Part shown: in pieces, positions 22,645-35,100 of the stretch
Layout: every line of letters begins with the position of its first letter
Numbering within the stretch: the stretch's first letter is position 1
Origin: Pachypanchax playfairii
Lineage: Eukaryota; Chordata; Actinopteri; Cyprinodontiformes; Aplocheilidae
Reading direction: 5' to 3'
DNA: 64,000 bases
Assembly: GCA_006937955.1 (NCBI GenBank)
Contig: SSNP01000084.1
Span: forward strand, 1,087,090 to 1,151,089
The notes under the pieces: model-generated
The model's database searches: none
Told to the model about the DNA's origin: nothing
What the model saw: the letters and a program-made list of their open reading frames with translations, nothing else
Position numbers and translations under genes: made by a program

Positions 22645-25600
22645 CTAACTAGAGACTGACAGAAGTCCGTGTTCATCAGCCGTGTCCAGAATTCTGCAGA
22701 TGACCGGAGACTCGACCTGGTAAACACAAAACACACCTTGAATATAGTGCCAAACTCTCAGCATGTGACCAGATTACAACTCCTTATCTTCTTTTTACTC
22801 AAGATATTTCACATTATTTATGTTTATGGTGCGTCTGACAGGCTTGAAACTTCGACGGCACAACAAAAACACATTATCCTTGAACTCCAGCTCAGAACAG
22901 AAAACTCCTATTTTATTACCAGTTAAAAAAAAAACGAGTCACAGATCTGCTGAAAGTCGCGAGCTTGTCTCCCCTCATTAAAACCCTCAAACTATTTTAA
23001 TTTGTCCCCTTTACATCTGCAGAGACAGAACAAATACACAAACGGATGTGCAGAATTGTAAATATCAACGTAGAAGTAGTTCCCATCAATTATTTTGATT
23101 TAGAGAAGTGAAACAGCTTTTATTAAAGCTTCCACTTATACAGGCACATTTGTGTCACTTTACGTGGTTCAGAAAATCCATGAGCAAAAGATCCGCTAAA
23201 GCCCAGGATTAAGGATAATCCTATTGATGGCAACCCTAAAGAGGCACCTGATAGCCAGAGGAGAACAACAAACACGTTGCGTCACCAGCCGTGGAGGTAG
23301 TGACCCCTTAAGACCTCATTCCTCACACCAGGTTCAATTCATGCAGCGTGGTTTTAACTTACCCCGAGTATGTACTGACAGGTATGAGGCTCCAGCATAT
23401 AGACTGTGACAGCATGTGGAGACTCGGACTCCTTACACCTGAGACGGAGAAGACAAAGCGGTTTATAAAAGGTGAAACATTAAGACTTTCTGTCTGTCGT
23501 GCTGTTGACTCACTTGAGTTTGACGATGACCTGCCTGGGCTTCCCCGTCAGATCACACACATCCCCGTGCCCGTAGAAGTGGGAAACCCACCTATTACAG
23601 AGCAAAGACGTGAAACGGAAGCAAAAAGGATGTAAATTCTGCTTAATATATATTCACGCTCACTTGACTTTCTGCACGCCGTTGTCTTTGAGCTGGTAGG
23701 ATCGAGCGACGTTCTTCTTGGCCCAGTCGATGTGCTCCTCTGCGTTCCAGTTCCCCACCACCACTATGTTCTTTCCTTGCTCTTTGTCCTGAGACACCGA
23801 GAGGCATTTTAATCACAAAACACAAGTGAAGTTATTTGTATCAATTTGTGCAACATGATGAAGTCTTTTATTATTTACCTCGTGGTATTGGTGGACGTGT
23901 TTTCCATAACAGAATTCATATTTCCACCACCCCACTCCCTGAAACAAGCACTTTAAGAATATTATATCTGTTCTGGAAATGATGCTCGTGTGCTAAAGAC
24001 AAACAGGCCTCACCCCGTGCAGACAGTATGAACCGCTTAGGAACTCCTTGATCAGCTGGTCGTCTGTTAGACGAGTGATGTGAGTGGTGCCGACGGTGAC
24101 CTGACTCTGCCCTCCCACGGCCATAGGTCTGTGAGTGGAGGTGAAAGCCTCCTCTCTAACCGGTGATGTATCCTCCTGAGACAAAATATATGTCAGCAAT
24201 GTGTTGCTTTGCTACAGTTTTTACTTTCCTGTGAAGGCCTCACCTCTCTGTAGTCGGTGCTGAAAGGCGGTTTAAGCTGCTCCTCTTGCTCCTTGTCCAA
24301 CTGGACGAGCCGCTGCGGCCGAAGGGGGGAGCCCTCCATAGCCTGGCAGAAGATGGCGTTCTCTGGGGAGGACTTGAACCTGCGAGAAATGTGCATCACC
24401 TTCAGAAACACCGATAAACAAGTGGAGATCTCATTCTGATTTCCTCCTGGTTTGATGGATCTACCTGTATTTGGGGTGCGCACAAAGCAGAGGGGTCAGC
24501 ACCACAACCTCGTACTCACAGGTGGTGACCTCAGCCACTGACAGGATCTCGTGCTTGGCATCCGGATGACACACGTATAACACGGATGTGGAGCGAGGCT
24601 GGTTCTGTTTCAGCACACACGGAGTCCCGTTTCCCATGTCCATCGAATAGTAAGGAGTCAGCTGGCCTTCGATGTTTTTAGTGGGCACCTAGACAACCAG
24701 CGGGGAAAAAAAGCAACAGCTGTGATAAACCGATAACAATTTGGAAACTTACTTTAGTTTCAGTATTGCTCTTACTTCTGCTTGAGCAGCTGCTTTGGCT
24801 TTTTCTTTCTCTTCAGCTGGATCTAGATAAACAATGAAAATGTTGCATAAAATCAAAGTTTGGGCTTGAAAATGATCTAAAAATCACACACAAACGAAGG
24901 AACTTGCCTGTATCTTCTGACTGGCTATTAAGTGCTGCATTTCCCAGGTAATACTCCTGAACACTCATTTTCTGTGGAAACACACACGATTCCCTTCAGT
25001 TCACAGCGTTCACTCATAACATCTGGATTTTACTCACTCAGCTCACGAACCTGTCCAGTCTCCTTCTCTTCATGATACTGTCTTATATGTTTCCCGTGAC
25101 AGACTTCATACGTCCAGTACGACTCAATCTGCAAACGGGAGTGAATCAAGGGTTTTTAGTTTTTCAATCTTTTGACAAAGATCCAGGAAAACAAGGCAAA
25201 AAACAACAACACATTTTTGGTCACGGTCTGTTAACGTTGCATGAATTCTAACTAAACTCAGTTTCAGTTGCAGGTCTCACCCTGTAGGAGCAGCTGCTGC
25301 GTTTAAACAGAGGGTCCAGGAGTTCATTTGGACCAGGTCCGGTGTAGCCTTTATCATCATCCTGAAACCGAGAGGATCTCGATCACAAATCATAAAAAGA
25401 CACGTGTTTGGAATTTGTCCAAGATCTGAATACAGGATCGTGGATGAAGCATCAATTTACAAGCTTACACAGGGTTCACATCTGGAAAACACTCACAGTT
25501 GTTGTAGGACAGCTCAGAATGAATATCTTAAAAATGTTCCAAACAATCTTAAAAACACAATTTCACTGACTAGTAATGAAGAAAAAAGCTGGATTGTTTA

Positions 25601-26379
25601 TCATTTGACACTGTTGACATTTCTCTGTGTATTTTTCTCCTTTAGTAGGGCTGGGTTTAAAAAATCGATCTATAATCGATTCATAAAGCACTAAATCGAG
25701 TTTTTAAAATATACATTTCCTTTTGTTACAGTTATGCCACATGCCACTGCTTCTGGATATTTTAAATGAAAACATGAATATTAAATGTATATAAAATACG
25801 CACTGTTGAAAGGCTGCTTCAGCATTTCATAAAAATTGCCATCTACGAATGTCTGACATTCAAGAAATACTAATGTGACAGAAATATCTGAAAAAAGAAT
25901 CGATATTGAATCGAATCAAAATTAATCGAAATCGAATCAATTTTTGCTCTTGTGAATCGAATCGATTCAGGAAATTAGGAGTGATACCCAGCCCTATCCT
26001 TTAGTCTGATTGTTTTGGCACTTTGATGAGTTATTTGTTTGAACCCACCTCATCTCCTGATCTCAGAGAAGGCAGCAAACATTTGTACTTCTCTTTTTCT
26101 GTTGTTGTCATAATAACAAAGTCATCCTCCTTGTAAAGTGCCCCTGTAGATGGCTGGAAAGCAGAAACAGACCGTTAACATTTTATTGGAAAGTCACCTA
26201 ATTACATTAAATTTGAGCCTCAAAACAAGGTGAAAAAGATATACCAGAGTGAATTCAGCGCCTGGCCAGGTGATTTTGAAAGGAATTTCATCTGTAAACG
26301 AAGGATAACCTCCTCTATTTGCGGAGACGCCGCAGCATACCAGCAGCCCTATGAAAACCACCAACAGGAGCCCATCCAT
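22645..26379 (-). CDS. erlec1: Endoplasmic reticulum lectin 1 (XTP3-B)
   Basis: ERLEC1 is a luminal lectin that binds mannose-trimmed glycans and feeds misfolded glycoproteins to the HRD1-SEL1L ERAD complex (family knowledge). Fourteen exons on the - strand give 480 residues (human 483): 26379-26245, 26153-26049, 25361-25281, 25128-25051, 24971-24908, 24822-24776, 24688-24465, 24379-24244, 24175-24014, 23938-23879, 23788-23664, 23591-23514, 23438-23363, 22716-22645. Frame is kept at all junctions. A signal peptide starts MDGLLLVVFIGLLVCC. Two MRH domains follow at roughly 108-247 (ESYWTYEVCHGKHIRQYHE) and 345-465 (GVGWWKYEFCYGKH). The second has the sugar-contact order Q (HQYHE), R (KPRQV), E (MLEPH), Y (CQYIL). 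Intron 5 is GC-AG (CAG|GCAAGT at 24907); the others are GT-AG. There is no KDEL-type tail. Intron 1 holds a hAT MITE. Confidence 0.97.
25646..25996. mobile_element. hAT MITE in erlec1 intron 1
   Basis: A 351-bp segment with inverted ends TAGGGCTGGGT / ACCCAGCCCTA and no coding capacity. It is flanked by a perfect 8-bp duplication tcctttag (25638-25645 and 25997-26004), diagnostic of hAT insertion. The interior is unusually rich in the word atcgat and its relatives (aatcgat, tcgaatc) arranged as local palindromes. The perfect duplication suggests a fairly recent insertion. Confidence 0.92.
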
Positions 26380-26604
26380 TACCTCTGCTGTCCGGCTGCC
26401 GCAGCCCGCTCTGTAAACGCCTCCTCACTTCCCACTGAAACCTGCTGTGAACAGTCACTCTTTACTTATTTTAAAATTCCAAGGAAATTCTGTCTGACAC
26501 ACGTAACGTTCGCCTCTATGAGGCGGACGTCAATATAGCACGGAAAACAGGAAGTGAGCTGTCTGGTTGCCACGTCGAGTTCCGGCTATCCGTTGGTTGT
26601 AACA
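26380..26604 (-). promoter_or_regulatory. erlec1: erlec1 5'UTR and promoter region
   Basis: A CpG-bearing stretch directly before the erlec1 ATG (context gaggtaATGG). Visible words are an ETS-type caggaagtg (about 26549-26557), a CRE/ATF-like gacgtca (26527-26533) and, on the - strand, gacgtggca (about 26568-26576), close to the ATF6/XBP1 UPRE core TGACGTGG. ERLEC1 is known to rise in ER stress, so the last is of interest. There is no TATA box. Start site not determined. Confidence 0.45.
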
Positions 26605-26619
26605 GCGCCATCTGGTGGC
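26605..26619 (-). promoter_or_regulatory. CTCF-like motif, reverse orientation
   Basis: gcgccatctggtggc, differing by one base from the motif at 21859-21873 and in the same orientation. It lies about 225 bp upstream of the erlec1 ATG, at the edge between the gene-rich block and the gene-poor 37 kb to the right. Confidence 0.6.
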
Positions 26620-27021
26620 GGCTTTAGGTCATGACAGATGAGAAAAAAGCAAGTTTTTAAGAGATAAAATTAGTGTTAAAATGCTAAATTAAATACGTTC
26701 TTCTTTTCAATACTCTAAATGTTGTTTTTTATATTTCACTAATATTTTGTATTTTGTTAATTTTTTATACTTTACTTAACTGTAAAATATGTATGTTAAA
26801 TATCTAAATGAAGTATTAAGAGTCTATGATGACATCTGCTCAGTGGTTATTAATTTCATATTGACTGAGCAATTATTCCCATTTCATCTGGTTTATCATT
26901 GTAATAATGTTACTAATACACCTTAATTCATTCAAATTATCTCACTGAGGCACTCATCCTTAAAACAGATTGTTTGAAAGCAAACAAATCCATCTTAGGC
27001 TTTAAAAGCATATTAATACAT

Positions 27022-27970
27022 GTATATTGAGTTGAGTCAGTTGAATCTTTGCAGAGAGCTTTTGATGTTGTTCAACTTACTCTTCTGCAGCTTAAACTGG
27101 TTCTCAATGCTGATAAGACCAAACTGATGCTGTTTACTAGTTCCAAGAAAGTCTCTCAAGCTCCTCCTGTGCTCACTCTAATGGGAAGTGTCATAGAGGT
27201 GGTTCATTCTTATAAATACCTAGGTATCTGGCTAGATGATGGTCTCACTTTCAAGCCCCATATAGAAAATCTTGTGAAGAAACTAAAACTCAAATTGTTC
27301 TTTTTCTTTCGAAACAAATTCTGTTTTTCTTTTAAAGCCAAAAAGCAGCTAGTTGCTGCTACATTTCTATCTGTCTTAGATTATGGAGATCTGGTGTATA
27401 GGACTGCTTCAGCTCAATGTCTGCATAATATTGACACTGTTTTCCATGCATCTCTGAGGTTTATTACAAACCGTAAAAGCATGACCCATCATTGTGAATT
27501 GTATTCTAGAGTAGGATGGCCTTCATTGTCCATCAGGAGATCGGGGCATTGGTATATTTTTAGGCCATACTTGGCCTGCTGCCATCCTATATCTGTGACT
27601 TAATCAAACAGAAATGTGTTGATTCTTATTCTTTGCGATCAAATGAACACTTGATGCTCTCTGTTCCATTTGCCCGTACAGAACTGGGAAAAAGAGCCTT
27701 TGTCTATTCCGCTCCATCTACTTGGAACTCTTTGCAGAGAGACTGGAAACTATCGCAACTTATTTCTTTAAACGGTTTTAAGTCCAGAGTGAGAGATTTT
27801 GAGATGTCCTCTTTTAGTTGTAATTGTTTTTAATTATTTGTTTTGTATAATTGGTAATATGTAAATTGCCTGTAACTTTTGCTGCCTCTTGGCCAGGACT
27901 CCCTTGAGAAAGAGGTTTTTAACCTCAATGGGACTTTCCTGGTGAAATAAAGGTTAAATAAAAAAAAATA
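27022..27970 (+). pseudogene. LINE 3' end (reverse transcriptase tail), frameshifted
   Basis: A 5'-truncated non-LTR retrotransposon. The first frame (to 27603) holds the after-palm text of LINE reverse transcriptases: LNADKTKLMLFTS, YKYLGIWLDDGLTFKPHI, LDYGDLVYRTA and HHCELYSRVGWPSL. It then breaks; the product resumes in another frame at about 27633-27833 (LGKRAFVYSAPSTWNSLQ). The 3' end reads caatgggactttcctggtga then aataaaggttaaataaaa, an L2-like tail. The clade is my best guess. The frameshift and truncation make it inactive. Confidence 0.85.
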
Positions 27971-28715
27971 TATATATTTAGGTTTATTTACAATAACAAT
28001 TTCACAGCATAATATTTCATGGCTATTTTAAAGAAAGCCAAGGACATAAATGAATTTCATCTGTCAAGCTGATTTTTTAATTGTTTTTAATGTTCTCTTT
28101 TCTGCTGAAATTGCTGGTAAACCCAGATCAGAGCAATTTTCTGACGTATTTGGCTCTTCTCTGCTCCCTAGTGGAAAGATTTAAAAATGTACCAGCTGGG
28201 AAAAAAAATGAATATGAGACATCTCATAATTATTTGTCATGAAAAATGCTTTGTTGTTGACAGATTTTTGGTTTTATTTCCTTTCAGCAGCAATGCATAG
28301 TCCTCACTTCATTATCCTGTGACTCCTGATTCAACGTCACTGAGTGTTAGATGAAAACAAAAATCTAGATTCTCACCTTCTCTCCACATGAGGACTTTAT
28401 AAGAAGTGCTCCCAGTTATAAGGCAATCTAAGACGTGGCGTTGCATTCCAATGGCAGCTTGGAATTACAGACACTGCCTTGAATTGATTTAAATAGGAAA
28501 TGAGCATTTCATTTTTGCTACCTGCTGGTGGAGCTGTTGGTGTGAGAATGTGCAGGAAAGGGATTACAAGAGAGACTGTGAGACAAAAAGAGAGAGAATT
28601 AAGAAGAGAAGTAAAGATATGTACAAGAGGACGTAGATCACTTTCATCCATCCCCAGCAACTCTCTTCTCTTCTATCTATGAAGAATAGATTCACACCTG
28701 TTTCTATTTACATAC
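27971..28715. other. Intergenic, nothing recognised
   Basis: AT-rich sequence after the LINE tail. The short open frames on either strand show no family motif. A weak CTCF-like word (ctccctagtgg, about 28165) is present. Confidence 0.5.
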
Positions 28716-28839
<124 letters not shown>

Positions 28840-31760
28840 GTCTCATTTCTTCACTTTCAATGGCGAATTTTCATTTATTTCACTGTCATTCGTGGGATGA
28901 ACTCGATTTGCATAGATACCTTCCATACAGTCTCTCCTTATGCATAATTGATACAACTGTCATCTCCGCTACCATAATAACATCATTCCAAAGGGAGCTG
29001 AGAGAAATTAATCTTGGCATTTGAAGGTCTCAAGCAAAGATTAAGATATCTCCTGAGCTGTCACCTAAAAATATACATAGAATATGTCAGACATCAAATC
29101 AATACTGGTACTTTTTTTTTTTCTGCAGAATTTTACAAATGAGATTCAATATTGATCTATGCAAAGCACTACTGCCTGTTGCATAGATTTCCCTCGTTAA
29201 ATACATTTTTTTTTTTTTAACGGAACATTTACATTTTCAAACAGACTCTGCAGCTTCTCTGATGATTTTTTTTTTTTGGGGGTAGTTCACAAACATATTG
29301 ATTATTGCTGTAAATGTGTTGAACGCTATCAACAAAGTTCAAATTCTGTCTGTTCTGCATGGACATGTTATCACTCACACACCTGCTGTGTGTGAATAAA
29401 ACTCACTCTCTACGTTATGGGGCTGAATTCATCTTGTAAAGTGTCGAGACTTGAAAAAAAAAAAAAAAAAAAATCTAATCAGAGCCTCGATTAAAAAAAT
29501 AAATAGTAATAAAAAAAGATTTCTGCACACTTGTGGATCAGATCACATCCCTGCAGAGAAAATAATGAGAGAGTATTTTTGTTTGGATGGAGATGATCCA
29601 GATTTTCACAGAGACACTGTTTGCTATTTTTGTCACTGAGTGAGAATATTTGTGAGGGGTCAGCAGAACAGAACGTACCTGTTTCCCTAAATTCTCTAAA
29701 ACGGCAGATAATATGAATATAATGGATCTTTGGAAGAACACAAAATTGCTCTCATACATTTGTCTTTCAGAAACAACCACAGCCAGCTGAGTCAAAGCCG
29801 TCTGTCCCACCAAAACCAATCCCAAAGGTGACCATGGATATTTGGGTGAATGCAGTTCCCATTGTCTGAGCGTCTAAGAGCTGTATGAGACACCGAGCTT
29901 GAATAAAAACGTCAAATAAAACCCTCAGCGGTGTCTTTTTTTTTTTGTTCTACGAGCAAGAACAGAAAGTGGGTTAACTGCTTGAAAATGCATCCTAAGC
30001 AGAGTGTGTAAGCTGAAGGAGCTTAGAGAGACTCAGAGGACTCAGAGAGTGAAAGTCATTTAGTGTGTCTTCACAGTGTGACAGTGAATGACACTAAAAA
30101 CAAAGCAAACGCTGGATATTTATTACCATATCAGCACTTCAGCAGCTAAAGAGGAATAAGAGTACAAGGAACATGAAATACAGAAGCCTACTTTTATCAA
30201 TTAGAAACTTGGTAAATATTCAGAAGTTGGCGCAGCATATCTCTCTCATTCCTCTGAAATTTCAAACTAAAAATGAATCTAAAAATGAAGATCACTTTTT
30301 ACTACCCACACAAATCCACATCTGTTATTTCCAGGTTGTCTGAATCAGTTTTGTTTGTCTGACCACAGCTCACACCCTGCAGAGGAGGAGTACAGTGCTC
30401 TCGCTGCATCATTTATATTCAACTCTGCTCTAGTGTAATTGATCCAAAGAATCCCTGCGCAATCCATCATCATTTGAATGCAGTCACAAGATTTCATTGC
30501 CACGAATTTCTGACAACAGATGGGTGTAACGGGCCGAGATATGTGATAGCTTTTTCAATTTTATGTATGAGGTTAGCACTTAGCCGAGATGTTGGGCGTC
30601 AGACAACTCGGTGGGAAAGGTAACTATTTTATCATTTACATTTTGGCCTGAATATGACAGAAAAATATGTATATAATATATTAATATAATTCTTAAATTC
30701 TTTCCCTACATCTTTTTTGATAATAAAACTTTAATGTGTTTTTATACATTTAAAGAAGCAGCTATAATGATCTGCACATTGTTTTGGCATGGTAATAAGT
30801 GTTTAGTATTCAGTACACTGATCTCAATTACACTTTGCACTAATGATAGTTTTATTTACTGCCTCTAAAAAGAGAGTGACTGTTACTGATGTGTGGCATT
30901 TAAATGGAGTCAAGCAACGACCATGTTGCTCCACGAGGAACATCGTTTTCATGCATCTAGTTTGTTTAAGTGCATTTATTTTGTAAAAAAAAAATCAAGA
31001 GTTTCCTCCATGTCTGCATGGAAATCCCAAACCTATTTTCAAAATTTACTAAAACATGAAAAAGTGTTTTTTTTTTTTTTAATGTTTTGTGCATAAGCTC
31101 CTTCTCATTTTTGCCCAAACTTCCTCCTCAATATTTAGGAGCCATATGGTTGTTGTAAACGTGTCAGTAAACAGTATATACTGTGAAATGAAACAGACGT
31201 GGTGATATTATATTGGCAGCTTGGCATCATACTGCCTCTTCTCCAAATGGCACAAGAAATCTGACCTTTTCATGATCTGATCGCTGTCAAAAGATGACCT
31301 TTGTGCACAGCATCATATCCTCGATGCGAGTCTGTGGACAAACCAGGACTCACCTCTTAAAAATAACTCACAGTATGAGCAGAGTAAGATAAAAAAAAAG
31401 GGAGGAACCAGTTTTATAGTTAGCTTAACACTGTAATTTGACCATATTTCCACAATATGTTCATTATTTAGATAGAAAGAAAAGGGTTTGTCTGATGTCA
31501 CTTATACATCATCATTAACAATAAAGAAAACAGTCAAATTTATTTTTATTTTATTTTCAGACTGACATGAAATAGAGAATACATAATTCAAACACATAAA
31601 AGCTGTTAAATCTTTGGTATGTTCAAGATCAATAAACTTTGGTTAGACTTCTTGAATTGTTGGTGGAACCGAGGGAATAGCAGCAGGAGGAGGAGGAGGA
31701 GGAAGAGGCTGCTTGGGTTCCCTGGTAGGGGAAGGTGAGTCTGTTTGCCTGATGGCTTGT
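28840..31760. other. Intergenic; two dense stretches, no gene seen
   Basis: No protein family is recognised. The stretches 28870-29060 (with ttatgcataattg, an octamer-like word) and 30360-30600 have mixed base composition without simple repeats and look like candidate conserved noncoding sequence. The remainder is AT-rich with poly-T and poly-A runs. Confidence 0.4.
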
Positions 31761-31771
31761 TCGCTCTGCAG

Positions 31772-31923
31772 ATGTCACCTGGTCATTATCCTGAGGCAGC
31801 CATCTGCCAGTCGCTCCTGCAGGACCCAGCCGCCACGTCTTTTGGGCCCTGCCTGAGTGGCAGAATCTCTTCTACCCTGACCCGCAGCTCCACCTGCCTC
31901 CAGTGTCCAAAAAAAAAACCAAG
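31772..31923 (+). other. Possible relic exon(s), unrecognised
   Basis: A GC-rich island in AT-rich DNA with a good acceptor (gttcgctctgcag, ending 31771) and donor (aag|gtaaaa at 31924). One frame reads WALPEWQNLFYPDPQLHLPP but has a TGA near its start; another is open through MSPGHYPEAAICQS. A second acceptor-like site (gactcccctcacag, ending 32024) precedes 32025-32132, where one frame reads QRDVANIDTSLPDLLKVC. I cannot join these in one open frame and recognise no family. It could be a dead gene, a transposon remnant, or chance. Confidence 0.2.
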
Positions 31924-32139
31924 GTAAAAGAAGGCAGAAGACACACAGAGAAACTCTCCGTCACGACGACGAAAGGGATGAATTAACGATGCGACAACAG
32001 TTTTTACCTGGACTCCCCTCACAGCCGGCTGCTTGGCTTCTCACCTCAGTGCTGCTGGGATCCAAAGAGATGTTGCCAACATCGACACCAGCCTCCCTGA
32101 TCTGCTCAAAGTTTGCATTCACGAGTACTTAATTTTTTA

Positions 32140-35100
32140 TTACTGCTGAAAGTTATTCATCAATACAATTTTCTTATAATAAAAAGCTGCGTTAGATCTC
32201 CGAGTGAAGCATTAGGCCCTGAATTCTCCAGAAACCGTCCCTTCATTGGGGATTTTTGTCAATAAATTGAAAACTTACCTTTGAATAAAATTTTTCCTAA
32301 AAGGTGATGAATTTTATCTGTGTTTCTGCTTTTCAGATGTAATTTTAAACTAAATGGCGGTTTAGGTTGACTGGCTCACTATGACGTGAGGAGAGGAATC
32401 TTCTCCACTACAGCTAAGAAATGAGATTATTCAACATGTTCATATTCATCAAATATTTATTACATGTTTTCACATCCTCAAGGCTGGTTCCAAAATTGAA
32501 TTTACTCAGATAACATCCAGTGGCTTTGAGTTAGCTGACTTAATAGAGTCAGTTAATAGCTTAACGTTTTCCTTCCCAGACTTAAAGCTCATATGGAGCA
32601 GGAGTTAGGAGATTATCAGCTGGGATTAAAGACTGGAAGTAAGGAGAAATGAAAGAAAATGTATAGATTAAGGCTGCAGACACAGATAAAGTAAAGTAAA
32701 GCTCTTCTAATGTTGAAATGTAGTCTTTTTATGTCTATTTTTGATCTGATTTTATAAAAATTTAGACAGAAAAACAGTAACTTGTTTAAAAAAAACCCAT
32801 CCAGGATGGACAAACGCAAATGCATTACAAGTGACAAAATACATATTTTAATTGTCGTTCATCAAACAAGCAGCACATTTTAAACCAACAAACTCTAAAA
32901 GTCAAGTGAATGTTTTCCAGAGTTTGACCAGATAATATTTTTCTTCTGTTGAGTCAAATGCTCAAAAAGCTCTTCCAGATTATATTCATGCAGCTTGTGT
33001 TTTCAAGCTGTTTTCACAGTATGTGGAAATTCAGTCTGGGGTTGTTTTGCCACAAGGTGGGTGTGACCCCAGTGTGAGACATCTGTAATCACGTAACATA
33101 CTCTATGCATTTTCTGTGAAATGCGGCACCTGAACGCAACATTGTGTGGAGGCAGAAGACGGATGTATTTATAAATGATATAAATAGAAACGATCTCTGT
33201 AGCTGAAACAGAACAAGAGACTTAAGTTTCATTTTATCTCTGACAACATTTTCTTTTCCCGTCCTTCTTTTTGTGTAACAAAACTAATAAATACACATAT
33301 TTTTGGGGCAATAACACTATTTCTTCACACTTTTATGAAGTTTACTGGCTAAAAAATCCAACTACATGTTTGTTTTTAGTTAGTTCTGAGACGTCACCCT
33401 TGACCCATTTTAAACTCAGAACCTGCAGTAATGTGTTGGACATGAATGACTGCGTGGGCAATCTGCTCCTCCTTTCCTTCTGTTGTTTTTGGGATTGGTG
33501 GCTCTGTTGTTCAGGGGGAAGGCGCACCATAACTTGAGGCTTGGCTCCTTGATAAAGAAAAAAAGAAGCGTGATTGTTGGAAGTCCACCCTGTAACCTGC
33601 CTGTGCCCTGGCAGCCTGAAAGGGCCAGCTGGTACTGCCAGCAGCCCTGACAGATGACCTGCTGAGCAGATACTTTTAGCTCATGATTCACCCATCATTA
33701 TATAAAAATGTACAGTGCAGCATATAATGTACTGAAGCCTTTTCTTGTTGCTGCATTCACAAAGTGCATTGTATTGATTTTAGGACTGAAAGCCTAAAAG
33801 ATTTACTTAAAACTGACTAAATATCAAAAAGCTTTGATTTAAATATTCAACTAAAAGAGAATTAAATATGAAAAAACAGCCAAAGTTTTGAAACAAAGTG
33901 CTGAAATGTAAAAAAAAGGAAAAATCTGAATATTTTACCAACATCTCGACTATTACTTCTACTAAAAATGATAATAATGTTAATTTTATCATAACAGTAT
34001 CATCTGAAAACTTCTAAAATGTTGTATAATGAAATATTGAAAGAAAAACAAGTTGCAAGGTGTGTATTATTAGCTGTTTCCCCCCATTTTTGCTTCTTTA
34101 ATTTTACCTCAGCAGTAATAATGTTGTAAACAAACACTTAAATAAACAAAGTCACTTTTGGCTGATTATTGTTGAAATGAACGAAACTGTTTTAGGTGTT
34201 TCCTCTGGGTAAAAGTCGGGACTTGTGTAGCAAATTAGAGAACAGAAAAAGTATTTGCACAGTGTGTTGTGTGTGTTTCCATGTGAATATGAACATTTAA
34301 ACAGAACATTATGTGACACTTTCTCTGAATTAAAATAAAAGACTCAACACAGGAACAAAAAGAGAGAAACGTATGAAGTCTACATGGTGGCTGAAGTATT
34401 TGTTAAATACAGGAACTTGAAATTGAAAGCATCTACTTGAACTTCAATGTGACAGTTACAGAAATTACCCAACTCACCGGTCATTTCCCATTTCACTTTC
34501 AAATAGGTTTCATTCAGACTAAACTTTGAATGCCTGAACATCTGAAAGGAGCTTTTGTTCCCCGACTGACTGGAAGACAGCTGCCTCTTCTGAAGCTGCC
34601 AGCAGTGGTCTGACACTCCCCTCTTAGTCAAACACAAGCCATGTGGCACTCTGCCTTTCTCATCTCCCCAGCCAATGAACTTGTCTTCTTTACACTGGCT
34701 GAAAAGGAAGCAAATTGCATCTCAAAGCTGCGAGGGCTGTGATCAAAAGAGCACTCTGATGGGTTTTACAACCTTCCGCTTTGCAGATACCCTTTCTTGC
34801 CATCTTTGGACTGAAAGCTATAGTTAAGCATAACTACAAGAAGCACTTCGGGGGGAAATCTCTCACTTTACTCACAAATGCATGATACAATAAAGACAAC
34901 CAGAGGACATTGGACATTGTTGGGTGCGAAAATGAGTTGGGGATGTGACTTAAGCTACAGGGTAAGAAAAATGCACAGTTGACAGTTGCAGAAAGAAGTC
35001 TGCTTTAATGGCTGACATCGAAGTGAGGGGTGTGAAGGGATGCTCACTTCTTTGACTATCTGCTGTGGTTAATGAGTTTAACCTCTTCACAACAGCAAAG

